Shown: positions 1 through 7,217 of the stretch, piece by piece
How the letters are laid out: each line of letters opens with the position of its first letter
Position numbering within the stretch: the first letter of the stretch is position 1
Assembly (NCBI GenBank): GCA_021822565.1
Contig: JAKAQM010000011.1
Location: forward strand, 1 to 37,087
Direction of reading: 5' to 3'
Length of the DNA: 37,087 nucleotides
Origin: Actinomycetes bacterium
GTDB lineage: Bacteria; Actinomycetota; Acidimicrobiia; Acidimicrobiales; RAAP-2
Notes under the pieces: generated by a model
Database searches by the model: none
What the model saw: the letters and a program-made list of their open reading frames with translations, nothing else
Told to the model about the DNA's origin: nothing
Made by a program: the position numbers and the translations under genes

Positions 1-342
1 CTTTCCGTCCCCGCCGAGCTGGACCTCGACCAAGGACAGGGCGGTCGCGACCGGGAAGTGGAGCAAAAGGCGCTCATCGAGCTGCACGACCAGGGCGGTC
101 GCGATGAACGTAGGGTCCTCCATCCCGCCCATGAAGTCCTCCCATGCGCCCTGCTCGAGCTCCCCCGCCGCGACGTGAACCGGCCGTCGCAGCCCGGCAC
201 TCAGGTTCGCGCCCATCCGATGGGCGCACGCCTCGAGGAGCGGATGAAGACGCCGCAGCTGTCCCCGGTCGACGACCTCGTGTCGCAGCGGATCGTAGGG
301 ACGCACCTGCGTCTCGTCGTCGATGACGAGCACCGCGTTCAT
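1..342 (-). CDS. fliM: Flagellar motor switch protein FliM, N-terminal part (cut by window edge)
   Basis: The reading frame runs off the left edge, so only about 114 N-terminal residues are visible. FliM is the C-ring protein that binds phosphorylated CheY and sets rotation direction. The visible part matches the start of the FliM middle domain: a VRPYD motif near residue 11, a helix of the type seen in 'LHPLLEACAHRMGANLS', then VHVAAGELEQGAWEDFM and a VQLGG motif. The chosen ATG at 342 overlaps the stop of a possible tiny ORF (ATGA). The frame stays open upstream to another ATG at 495, which would add 51 residues, but codon use there changes halfway and no convincing ribosome site is seen. 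Neither start gives the usual N-terminal CheY-docking motif (LSQxEIDALL-like). It is the last visible gene of the flgB-to-flgE operon. Confidence 0.8.
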   Translation of the reverse strand, partial: MNAVLVIDDETQVRPYDPLRHEVVDRGQLRRLHPLLEACAHRMGANLSAGLRRPVHVAAGELEQGAWEDFMGGMEDPTFIATALVVQLDERLLLHFPVATALSLVEVQLGGDGK

Positions 343-440
343 CGAGTTGCAGCTTCTTCCATGAGGCGGACCTCCACGAGCTTCGATTCCTGGCCGATCC
401 GTGGCAGTGGCAGCCGCCTCCATGGCGCCGCGCTGTTCAT
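339..440 (-). CDS. Possible 33-aa ORF between flgE and fliM
   Basis: A 33-residue frame starts at an ATG and ends in a TGA that overlaps the fliM ATG by 4 bases. Its second half shows the strong G/C third-position bias of real genes here (residues IGQESKLVEVRLMEE). The first half of the 189-base flgE-fliM gap shows that bias in the fliM frame instead. This could be a real small protein, the remnant of a longer gene with a frameshift, or chance. No family is recognised. The gap sits where flbD-motA-motB-fliL often lie in other Gram-positive clusters; here those genes are at 30-32.7 kb. Confidence 0.25.
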   Translation of the reverse strand: MNSAAPWRRLPLPRIGQESKLVEVRLMEEAATR

Positions 441-531
441 CGGCGCCGGCACGGGTGACCTTGAATTCCACACCGCACGAACTGTCGAGGACCATGTGCG
501 AAATTCGATCGGGCGAACTCAGCGCACTCGG

Positions 532-1812
532 TCACGCCTGCTCGAGCGCGGTGGACACGGCCTGACTGGTGGAGATCACCTTGGTGTCCGCTACGTACGC
601 CTGTTCGGCGGTGATGAGGTCGGTGAGTTGCTGCGCCAGTGTCACGTTGGACTGCTCGAGCTGCCCGCTCAGCAGCTTCCCGCGCCCGCCGGTCCCGGGA
701 GCCCCGACGGAGGGCTGGCCCGAGTTGGCACTCGGGCCGAGGAGGTTGTTGCCGACGTTCACGAGCCCCGAGGCATTGGGGAACGAGGCCAGGGCGATCT
801 GGGCGAGCGGCGTGGTCCGGCCGTTCGAGAAGGCTCCGGTGACGACGCCGTCGGCGCCGATGGAGTACGAGACCAGGGTTCCCGCAGCGCTCCCGTCCTG
901 GGTGAGGGTGACGGTCTGCTGACCCGCGTACTGGGTCAGCGCTGTGTTCGAGGTTGCCGGCGGGAATTCCAGCGCAAGCTTCGTGAACCCTGTCGGCTTC
1001 GTGCTGACTGTCAGCGAGAATCCCGCTGCCGGGAGCGTGGCTCCGTTCACCTTCTGGAGGCTCCCGTTGGACCCGAAGACGACCGTCGGGGCGCTCGCTG
1101 TTGTGAACAGCTTCACTGTCCCCTTGACGGGTGTCTTGGCGACGGCAGTGATCTTCCAGGTATCAGCTGTCGACGCCCCCGTGAACGTGACGAGCACGGG
1201 GACGGCGCTCCCGAGCGAGTCGTAGGCGATGGAGGAGACGGTCACGCTCGGAACTGTCGACGTGCCACCCTTCCACGCGGGGAGGTTGCCGGAGATCTGG
1301 ATGGATGTCGTCGCGATGGCGCCGATCGTCTTTCCGGTGGGAATGGTGATGGGAGACACCGCTGCCGAGCTCGTGATCTTTCCTGTCGGGCTCGCCTGCC
1401 AGCCGAGCACCTTGGCTCCCGAGAGCGCCGAGAGCTCGCCGTTGGCATCGACGGTGAGCGCCCCGTCTCTCGTGTAGAACTGCTGGCCGCCCTGCTCGAC
1501 GACAAGGTACCCGCCGCCTGTGATGGCAACGTCTGTCTGGATGCCGGTCGTCTCGAGTGTGCCCTCGGTGAGGTCGGTCGACACGGAGGCCACCCTCACA
1601 CCAGAGCCGATGGCGACCGGGTTGACCCCTGCACTTCCTGTGGTCGGTGCCGTCCCGCCGGCGATCTGCTCTGAGAGCAGGTCGGCGAACTGCACCTCGC
1701 CCTGCTTGTACCCCACGGTGCCGCTGTTGGCGATGTTGCTTCCGGTCTCTTGGAGGTACGACTGCTCCGCAGCGATCGCGGAGACCGCGGCGATCATCGA
1801 TCGTGTTGCCAT
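532..1812 (-). CDS. flgE: Flagellar hook protein FlgE
   Basis: A 426-residue hook subunit. The N-terminus has the flagellar rod/hook signature: MATRSMIAAVSAIAAEQSYL, then GSNIANSGTVGYKQGEVQFADLL. This is followed by the VASVSTDLTEGTLETTGIQTD and ITGGGYLVVEQGG motifs typical of FlgE/FlgF/FlgG proteins. The C-terminal D0 helix (TLAQQLTDLITAEQAYVADTKVI) is intact. The middle is Thr/Ser/Val-rich, as expected for surface hook domains. Length is within the normal FlgE range. The ATG has an AGGA ribosome site about 9 bases upstream. It lies 20 bases after flgD, the hook-cap gene needed for its assembly, and after fliK, which sets hook length. FlgG-type rod proteins share these motifs, but length and context favour FlgE. 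Confidence 0.93.
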   Translation of the reverse strand: MATRSMIAAVSAIAAEQSYLQETGSNIANSGTVGYKQGEVQFADLLSEQIAGGTAPTTGSAGVNPVAIGSGVRVASVSTDLTEGTLETTGIQTDVAITGGGYLVVEQGGQQFYTRDGALTVDANGELSALSGAKVLGWQASPTGKITSSAAVSPITIPTGKTIGAIATTSIQISGNLPAWKGGTSTVPSVTVSSIAYDSLGSAVPVLVTFTGASTADTWKITAVAKTPVKGTVKLFTTASAPTVVFGSNGSLQKVNGATLPAAGFSLTVSTKPTGFTKLALEFPPATSNTALTQYAGQQTVTLTQDGSAAGTLVSYSIGADGVVTGAFSNGRTTPLAQIALASFPNASGLVNVGNNLLGPSANSGQPSVGAPGTGGRGKLLSGQLEQSNVTLAQQLTDLITAEQAYVADTKVISTSQAVSTALEQA

Positions 1813-1832
1813 GCTGAGGGTCCTTTCTCGGG

Positions 1833-2279
1833 TCAGGCGGTGCTTGTCTGGCCGGCGGTCGCGATGCCGACGGTGGTGACGGCGGACAGGGGAACTGTGA
1901 CCTGCCCGACCTTCAGGAGCGGTGTCCCGGCCGCGGAGAGCGAGATCTCCGACACCGTTCCCGTGAGCTCGTTGCCTGTCACCGTGGCCGTGACCTGCTT
2001 GCCGAGGAGGCCGGTCGCCGCCGAGTCCTCGGCGTAACGCCCTTGCGTCTTGATCGCGTCGGTGAGCGACATCGACGCCTCCATCTGGGACAGCTCCGCG
2101 GTCTGCTGGGCGATACTCGCAGGTGTGGCGGGGTTTGTCGGGTCCTGGTGCTGGAGCTCGGCCATGAAGAGCTTGATGAACAGCGCTGGTGTGTCGAGCT
2201 GGTTCCTGAGTCGTGTGGCACTCGAAGTGCTTTGCCCAGCTGCCTGTGCGGAAGTCGTGCTCGTGATCGGCGTGGTCAT
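1833..2279 (-). CDS. flgD: Flagellar hook-capping protein FlgD
   Basis: A 148-residue protein starting MTTPITSTTS. A GAGGAA ribosome site just upstream of this ATG decides the start over a longer open frame. The FlgD N-terminal signature is clear at about residues 30-70: LFIKLFMAELQHQDPTNP followed by a Gln-rich helix (IAQQTAELSQMEASMSL). The second half (VTATVTGNELTGTVSEISL...GQVTVPLSAVTTV) looks like the small beta domain of FlgD. It is short for the family, so the capping domain is minimal. FlgD forms the scaffold at the tip of the growing hook on which FlgE subunits assemble. It lies 7 bases downstream of fliK and 20 bases before flgE. Confidence 0.9.
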   Translation of the reverse strand: MTTPITSTTSAQAAGQSTSSATRLRNQLDTPALFIKLFMAELQHQDPTNPATPASIAQQTAELSQMEASMSLTDAIKTQGRYAEDSAATGLLGKQVTATVTGNELTGTVSEISLSAAGTPLLKVGQVTVPLSAVTTVGIATAGQTSTA

Positions 2280-2286
2280 CTGTTCC

Positions 2287-3642
2287 TCAGATCCGGATAT
2301 CGACGAGGTGGGAGCTCGAGGCTGGCGTTGCTCTGCGCAGAGCTGTCGTGCGCCGCGCTGTCGGAACGGAATGCGGTGGAGGGGGAGGCGGCGACGGGGA
2401 TGCCGGAGGATGGTGCGGGCTTGTGGATGGCGATTGCCTGCCACCACCGCCCTGAGGGGCCGAGGAGAGGCCCCCCGACGTCGAGGAGGAGCCGTCGCTC
2501 ACCGTGACCTGCACCTGCTGGCCGCTCGTGGAAAGGACGCTCTTCAGATCGCCGAGCGCGAGCCGCAGAGCCTCCGCCCCGGCGGCCGTGGTCGTCACGA
2601 GCTGTACCGAGAGGCGGTCTGCCCCTGCCACCACGGTCGCCTTGACCACACCGAGAGAAGGGGGATCCAAGGCGACGGTGACCGTGGTGCTCCCGTCTGG
2701 GAGCGGCTGTGGCGTCGAGAGGACACGCACGAGCTGGCCGGCGACCCCGGGAAGCGAGCTACCTTCCTGTGGGTTCGGGCCGGCCGCGGGGTTCGGGCCG
2801 GCCGCGGGGTTCGGGCCGGACGCGGGGTTCGGGCCGGCCGCGGGGTTCGAGCCGGCCGCGGGGTTCGAGCCGGCCGCGGGGTTCGAGCCGGCCGCGGAAA
2901 GCGGGCGAGCGGCGGGTCGTGCAGCCGCTCTCGCGCCTTCTCCACGCTGCACAGGAGCTCGGGAACGGGCGCCGCCAAGCGAGACGGGGTCGTGGGTCTC
3001 CGCTACAGACCCGTGTGCCGGGTGCTGCGCCCGTGAGGCTGGGAGCGCTGAGGCTGGGAGCCCGGCGCCGGCTGGACGGGGTGCTGCCGCCCCTCCCTGC
3101 CCCGGGACAGCGTCGACCGGCGCGTGCACCTCTCGGCTCGTCCGGCCACGCCCTCGGCCAGCGGTCGCGAACCTCCCCGCCGCCCGACGCGGGGTTGCCT
3201 CCGAGACGACGCCCGACGCTACCGGGGCGCGCAGCGCGGTCACGCTCGACGAAGGGCCTGCGGGCACAGCCGTGCCGTTACCGACATGGGCGGCGTGGCC
3301 GGGGTCGGGGTCGGCATCCTGCGCAGGCCCCCTCGTCACCTCCTCAGGAGCCCGGCCGGCCACACAGGACGCGAGGTCCGGGGCCGTCGCTTCGCCCCCG
3401 GCGCCGCGAGAACAGGGGTGCTCACTCAGCGTCACCGGCTGCGGCTGCCCGGGTACCCGATGGCTGAGGGCTGGCTGGCGGGAAGTCCCGTGCTGGGAAG
3501 CAGTCTGCGGGAAGGCGACCTGCTGGAGCAGCGTGTCGAATTGGAATCGGTTGCCTTTCGGGTCCTTTCCGACCACGTGTGTGCCCTTGGGGTGCTCGTG
3601 CGTGCCGGTGGGGCCGGCGTTGGCCGCGGAGACCGGGTTCAC
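2287..3642 (-). CDS. fliK: Flagellar hook-length control protein FliK
   Basis: A 451-residue protein with a GTG start that overlaps the stop of the upstream hydrolase gene (GTGA). It is Pro/Ala/Gly/His-rich and apparently disordered for the first 310 residues. The conserved FliK C-terminal (Flg_hook) domain follows: LVRVLSTPQPLPDGSTTVTVALDPPSLGVVKATV and LRLALGDLKSVLSTSGQQVQVTVSDG. Family knowledge: FliK is a secreted molecular ruler that switches export from hook to filament substrates when the hook reaches its set length. Seven tandem hexapeptides (PAAGPN/PAAGSN) lie in the ruler part, encoded by an 18-bp repeat. The far C-terminus is proline-rich (PSPPPPPPHS), beyond the conserved domain. 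Confidence 0.88.
   Translation of the reverse strand: MNPVSAANAGPTGTHEHPKGTHVVGKDPKGNRFQFDTLLQQVAFPQTASQHGTSRQPALSHRVPGQPQPVTLSEHPCSRGAGGEATAPDLASCVAGRAPEEVTRGPAQDADPDPGHAAHVGNGTAVPAGPSSSVTALRAPVASGVVSEATPRRAAGRFATAGRGRGRTSREVHAPVDAVPGQGGAAAPRPAGAGLPASALPASRAQHPAHGSVAETHDPVSLGGARSRAPVQRGEGARAAARPAARPLSAAGSNPAAGSNPAAGSNPAAGPNPASGPNPAAGPNPAAGPNPQEGSSLPGVAGQLVRVLSTPQPLPDGSTTVTVALDPPSLGVVKATVVAGADRLSVQLVTTTAAGAEALRLALGDLKSVLSTSGQQVQVTVSDGSSSTSGGLSSAPQGGGGRQSPSTSPHHPPASPSPPPPPPHSVPTARRTTALRRATPASSSHLVDIRI
2773..2898. repeat. Seven tandem 18-bp units inside fliK
   Basis: Seven head-to-tail copies of GTTCGGGCCGGCCGCGGG (plus-strand reading), differing at one or two positions (g/a at base 6, c/a at base 12). 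They are read on the minus strand as the hexapeptide P-A-A-G-(S/P)-N. The unit length is a multiple of three, so copy-number change would keep frame and alter the length of the FliK ruler region. The repeats also keep the antisense frames open, producing false ORFs. Confidence 0.95.
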
Positions 3643-4817
3643 GACGCGGCTCCGAGTGTCTTCATGATGGCGGCGACGTACTCCTGCGTCTGCGGGTACG
3701 GCGGGATGCCGCCGTGCTCTTGGACGGCGTTGGGCCCGGCGTTGTAGGCCGCGAGCGCAAGCGGCACCGACCCGAACTGTCGGATGTACCCGGAGACCAG
3801 TCGCGCAGCGCCGTCGACTGCCTGAGACGGTGTGAAAGGTGTGATCCCGAGCCCGGCGGCAGTCCCGGGCATGAACTGCATCATGCCTTCCGCGCCCCTT
3901 GTGCTCACTGCGTCGGGTGCGAAGCCGGACTCTCGGCGGGCGATCGCCGCGAGCAGCGTGGGTGAGACCCCGTACTCGGCTCCCGCGGCGAGGAAGAGCG
4001 GGGCCAGTTTCGACGGGACGGTGGCCGCCCTGGTCGTCGTCGGTGTCGGGGACGCCGCGGCTCCCATCGGCTCGAAGGGCGCTTCCGCTGTCGCAACCTC
4101 CGTGGTTGGCAGGATCTGGCGGATCGCGACCACCGTCCCCGCACTCGTCACTGTCTGCACCTGGACCACAGTCCCGGTGTAGGGAGCGTCGATCATCTTC
4201 CCGTCGCCCACGTAGATGCCGACGTGGCCGGGCGACGTGGGCGTCCCGTCCGAGCCGGCGAAGAAGACGAGGTCGCCGGGCTGCGCCTGTGTGAGGCTCG
4301 CGACAGGGGAGCCCACCTTCACCTGTGTGTAGGTCGTGCGCGGCAGGTGGACGCCGACGCTGCCGTAGACGTACTGGACGAGCCCAGAGCAGTCGAACCC
4401 CGTCGGGGTGGCGCCTCCCCAGACGTAGGGGACGCCGAGGAACCTCTCGGCTTCGGACACGACCGCGGCGCCGCTCGTCGAGCCACGTGATCCCGCCGTG
4501 CCCGAGGAGAGAGCCCGGTATCCGGCGAGCCCAGGAGCCGAGACCGACGGGAGGGCTGTGGCCGACGGGAGGGCTGTGGCCGACGGGAGGGCTGTGGCTG
4601 TCGGGGAAGCTGCCGACATCAGGGAACCTGAGGTCGCCGGAGCGGTGGTCGCCGGAGCGGTGGTCGCCGGCGTCGCGTCCAAGACCGCTTCCGCCTGCTC
4701 GAGCACGCTCGCGAAGGCCCCCTGCGGCGCCGCCTGCCGGAGCTGGGAAGGCAGCGCCGCCATGGTGGCGCCGATCTCGCGCACCCAGCTCTCCACGGCT
4801 CCTGCCGTGACGCTCAC
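3639..4817 (-). CDS. Dual peptidoglycan hydrolase: NlpC/P60 plus SLT lysozyme-like domains
   Basis: A 392-residue protein. Its GTG start overlaps the fliJ stop (GTGA). Residues 1-50 are a helical N-terminus with no hydrophobic signal peptide, and 50-117 an Ala/Thr/Pro/Ser linker with short repeats. An NlpC/P60 domain follows at about 120-235 (GVPYVWGG, FDCSG with Cys143, GDLVFF, GHVGIYVG with His198). A lysozyme-like SLT domain lies at about 270-392 (RRESGF with Glu296, GAEGMMQFMP, LALAAYNAG). The two domains predict an endopeptidase and a glycan-strand cleaving enzyme. Placed between fliJ and fliK, it most likely opens the wall for the rod, the job of FlgJ in proteobacteria. With no signal peptide, export through the flagellar type III apparatus is a reasonable inference. 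Confidence 0.88.
   Translation of the reverse strand: MSVTAGAVESWVREIGATMAALPSQLRQAAPQGAFASVLEQAEAVLDATPATTAPATTAPATSGSLMSAASPTATALPSATALPSATALPSVSAPGLAGYRALSSGTAGSRGSTSGAAVVSEAERFLGVPYVWGGATPTGFDCSGLVQYVYGSVGVHLPRTTYTQVKVGSPVASLTQAQPGDLVFFAGSDGTPTSPGHVGIYVGDGKMIDAPYTGTVVQVQTVTSAGTVVAIRQILPTTEVATAEAPFEPMGAAASPTPTTTRAATVPSKLAPLFLAAGAEYGVSPTLLAAIARRESGFAPDAVSTRGAEGMMQFMPGTAAGLGITPFTPSQAVDGAARLVSGYIRQFGSVPLALAAYNAGPNAVQEHGGIPPYPQTQEYVAAIMKTLGAAS
4543..4596. repeat. Three tandem 18-bp units in the hydrolase linker
   Basis: Three copies of GCCGACGGGAGGGCTGTG (the first differs at base 1), encoding the S-A-T-A-L-P repeats of the linker between the N-terminal helix and the NlpC/P60 domain. A second short run, two 15-bp units with GTCGCCGGAGCGGTG, lies at about 4635-4670 and encodes the ATTAP repeats. 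Confidence 0.85.
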
Positions 4818-5239
4818 CGCGCCGCCGCCATCGCGTAGCGTGCAGCCACGATGTCGTCCACCATGGCGACCTCCCGCCTCGCTTCTTCCGCGAGATGCTC
4901 GCGGCGACGGCGCTCGTCGATCCGTTCGAGCGTCGCTACGCGCTTCGCGGCACTGGTCCATGCCACGTGCGCGAGGGCGGCGTCGCTCGCCGCTCGGCTG
5001 ACCGTGCTCTTCGCATGCTCGAGGGCGACTGCGGCCAGCTCGGCCGCACATCGTTCTTCTAGAAGGGATGCGAGGTCGACCACGAACGAACCCGTCGCGC
5101 GATAGTGGGCGTCGGCGAGGTCACGGGCCGCGATGGCCGAGACCAGCGACGCATTGGCGAGGAGCAACCTCGCGCGCGCCACCTTCTCTTCTGCCCGGCG
5201 CACACGGAGCGCCGTCTCCAGGGGGAAGCGGTACCTCAT
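4814..5239 (-). CDS. fliJ: Flagellar export chaperone-type stalk protein FliJ
   Basis: A 141-residue, almost entirely alpha-helical protein rich in Ala, Arg and Glu. It begins MRYRFPLETALRVRRAEEKVARARLLLAN, the FliJ N-terminal pattern (RF.LE..L..R...E). FliJ forms a coiled coil that sits in the FliI hexamer and contacts FlhA, coupling ATP hydrolysis to export. Its ATG overlaps the fliI stop by 4 bases (ATGA), and its stop overlaps the next start (GTGA), so translation is probably coupled through all three genes. The sequence is poorly conserved in this family; the call rests on the N-terminus, size and position after fliI. Confidence 0.82.
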   Translation of the reverse strand: MRYRFPLETALRVRRAEEKVARARLLLANASLVSAIAARDLADAHYRATGSFVVDLASLLEERCAAELAAVALEHAKSTVSRAASDAALAHVAWTSAAKRVATLERIDERRRREHLAEEARREVAMVDDIVAARYAMAAAR

Positions 5240-6585
5240 GACGCGATCGGGACGACGTCTGCATCCGAGAGGTCAGGCGGGGTGAGCAGCGCGCGGAGCC
5301 GCGCCCACGCGACGTCGGCCGCGCAGACCTCGGAGACGTCTTGGCGCAAGAACGCGTCGATCAGCGGCTTCAAGTCGAGCGCCCTGTCGACGACCGGGTT
5401 CGATCCCCGTGCGTAGGCCCCGATCTCCACGAGGTCCTTGGCGTCACGGTACGCGGCCAGCAGCTCACGCAGCTCACGCGCGAGGGCGCGCTGGGAGGGC
5501 GTGGTGATCGCGGATTCGAGGCGGGAGACCGATTCGAGAACGTCGATGCTCGGGAAGTGCCCTGACGTCGCGAGCCTCCTCGAGAGCACGATGTGGCCGT
5601 CGAGAATCGAGCGGGCGGCGTCCGCGACCGGCTCGTTCATGTCGTCACCTTCGACGAGCACCGTGTAGAGGCCGGTGATGCTGCCGTGCTCGGCGGCGCC
5701 CGCGCGCTCGAGGAGCCTGGGAAGCAGCGAGTACATCGACGGCGGGTACCCTCTCGTCGTGGGCGGCTCTCCGGCGGACAGCCCGACCTCCCGCTGGGCC
5801 ATGGCCAGCCGGGTGATGCTGTCGGCCATGAGGACGACATGGGCACCCCGGTCCCTGAACCACTCGGCGATCCGCGTGGCGGTGAAGGCGGCCCGGATGC
5901 GCACGAGCGCCGGCTCGTCGGAGGTGGCGACGACGACCACCGAGCGCGAGCGCGCGGCTCCGAGATCGCGCGTGATGAACTCCTGCACCTCACGGCCACG
6001 CTCTCCGACGAGCGCCACGATCGAGACGTCTGCGTCGGTGCCCTTGGCGATCATGCCGAGCAGCGTCGACTTCCCCACTCCAGAGCCGGCGAGGATCCCG
6101 AGGCGCTGCCCACGGCCGCACGGGATCACGGTGTCGATCGCGCGCACCCCGAGAGCGATCTGACGGTCGACCATCTCGCGCCGTAACGGATGGGGAGACA
6201 GCGCCTCGATGGTGACCTCCTCGCAGTCGTCGAGCGGGCCCTGGTCGTCGATAGGACGGCCGAGACCGTCGAGCACACGTCCGAGGAGCGCTTCGCCGAC
6301 GACGACCGGGAGAGGCCGGCCGCTCGTCGTGGCCTCGTCGCCGTACCGCACCCGCGCAGCGTCGCCGAGCGGCATGCACGTGAGGCTGTCGCTCTGGAGG
6401 GCCACCACCTCGGTGGACAGGACCGCGCCTGTCGATCGACGCACGAAGACGGCGTCCCCGACGGCTGCCTCGATCCCTTCGACCTCGATCCTGAGTCCGA
6501 TCACCCGGATGACCCGGCCGGTTCGCCGGGGGCGCGCCGCTTCGAGCAGTTCCCGGCGCACGCCAGGCTGTGCGAACGCGCTCAC
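5236..6585 (-). CDS. fliI: Flagellum-specific ATPase FliI
   Basis: A 449-residue ATPase of the F1-beta/type III secretion family. Walker A is GSGVGKST at about residues 167-174 and Walker B is VLMAD at about 251-255. Other family signatures are GRVLDGLGRPID (~102-113), GERGREVQEF (~194-203), and PTTRGYPPSMYSLLPRLLERAG with a downstream DDMNEPVAD motif. It energises export of rod, hook and filament subunits with FliH and FliJ. The GTG at 6585 overlaps the fliH stop as GTGA; a second GTG lies one codon earlier (6588). A much longer upstream frame is an antisense-like artefact without family similarity. The motifs appear intact, so an active enzyme is expected. Confidence 0.95.
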   Translation of the reverse strand: MSAFAQPGVRRELLEAARPRRTGRVIRVIGLRIEVEGIEAAVGDAVFVRRSTGAVLSTEVVALQSDSLTCMPLGDAARVRYGDEATTSGRPLPVVVGEALLGRVLDGLGRPIDDQGPLDDCEEVTIEALSPHPLRREMVDRQIALGVRAIDTVIPCGRGQRLGILAGSGVGKSTLLGMIAKGTDADVSIVALVGERGREVQEFITRDLGAARSRSVVVVATSDEPALVRIRAAFTATRIAEWFRDRGAHVVLMADSITRLAMAQREVGLSAGEPPTTRGYPPSMYSLLPRLLERAGAAEHGSITGLYTVLVEGDDMNEPVADAARSILDGHIVLSRRLATSGHFPSIDVLESVSRLESAITTPSQRALARELRELLAAYRDAKDLVEIGAYARGSNPVVDRALDLKPLIDAFLRQDVSEVCAADVAWARLRALLTPPDLSDADVVPIAS

Positions 6586-7217
6586 CACCCCGCGACCTCC
6601 TGGAGACGCTGGCGGACCCTGTCGAGCGCCGAGGACACCTGCGCATCGATCCTGCAACCGCCCACGGTGACGACGCACCCGCTGGCTTCCACCAGCGGGT
6701 CGTGCACGACGTCGACGTTGCCGGCGTTGACGAGGGTGCGGATCTCGTCGTCCGAAAGACCTGCGCGAGTGCTGACCCGAATGACGAGGTCCGGTCCTTC
6801 GGGGGCGAGCGCCAGAGCCCGAACGATCGTGTCGCGCAGCGCCCCGTGCTCCTCCACCGCCCGCCCGACGAGCACCTCGGTCAATTCGACGACGAGCGCG
6901 GCGACGTCGCGGCCGACTTCTCGCACGACCTCCTCCCGCATCGACGCCACCTTCCCCGCCGCCTCGGCGATGCACGATGCGAGCTGATCGACACGCTTCT
7001 GACGCGCGGCTTCGACCGAGGCTGCGGCCTCCGCCCGACCTTCGGCCTTGCCCTCCTCGAACCCCTCGCGCCGCGCAGCCTGGACGAGCTCTTCGACCGC
7101 AGAGAGATCGTCTGCCCGAGATGCAGTCCCGACGCCATGATCAGCCACCGCCGGGAGGGCGCGGGCCACCTTCCCGGGCTGGCGCAGGATCCTCCATGAC
7201 CTAGGCAATGAGCTCAT
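6582..7217 (-). CDS. fliH: Flagellar export ATPase regulator FliH
   Basis: A 211-residue helical protein. The family pattern is visible: a Gly/Glu-rich heptad-like stretch (ARREGFEEGKAEGRAEAAASVEAAR), then VGRDVAALVVELTEVLVGRAVEEH and the C-terminal domain ending LDRVRQRLQEVAGW. FliH holds FliI in an inactive state, delivers it to the export gate and links it to the C-ring through FliN. I chose the ATG at 7217, which overlaps the fliG stop by 17 bases and has AAGG upstream. A GTG at 7235 is the alternative. The stop overlaps the fliI start. Confidence 0.85.
   Translation of the reverse strand: MSSLPRSWRILRQPGKVARALPAVADHGVGTASRADDLSAVEELVQAARREGFEEGKAEGRAEAAASVEAARQKRVDQLASCIAEAAGKVASMREEVVREVGRDVAALVVELTEVLVGRAVEEHGALRDTIVRALALAPEGPDLVIRVSTRAGLSDDEIRTLVNAGNVDVVHDPLVEASGCVVTVGGCRIDAQVSSALDRVRQRLQEVAGW

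Noticed and set aside
58-1674. Long plus-strand open frame across fliM/flgE
   Set aside because: It is antisense to flgE and fliM, which have clear family motifs; long antisense frames are expected at this GC content.
2773-2898. Short regular repeats as a CRISPR array
   Set aside because: Units are 18 bp, head to tail with no spacers, and lie in a coding sequence.
2050-3036. Plus-strand frame with perfect VRAGRG-type repeats
   Set aside because: The repeats come from the 18-bp fliK repeat read on the other strand; FliK has the recognised C-terminal domain.
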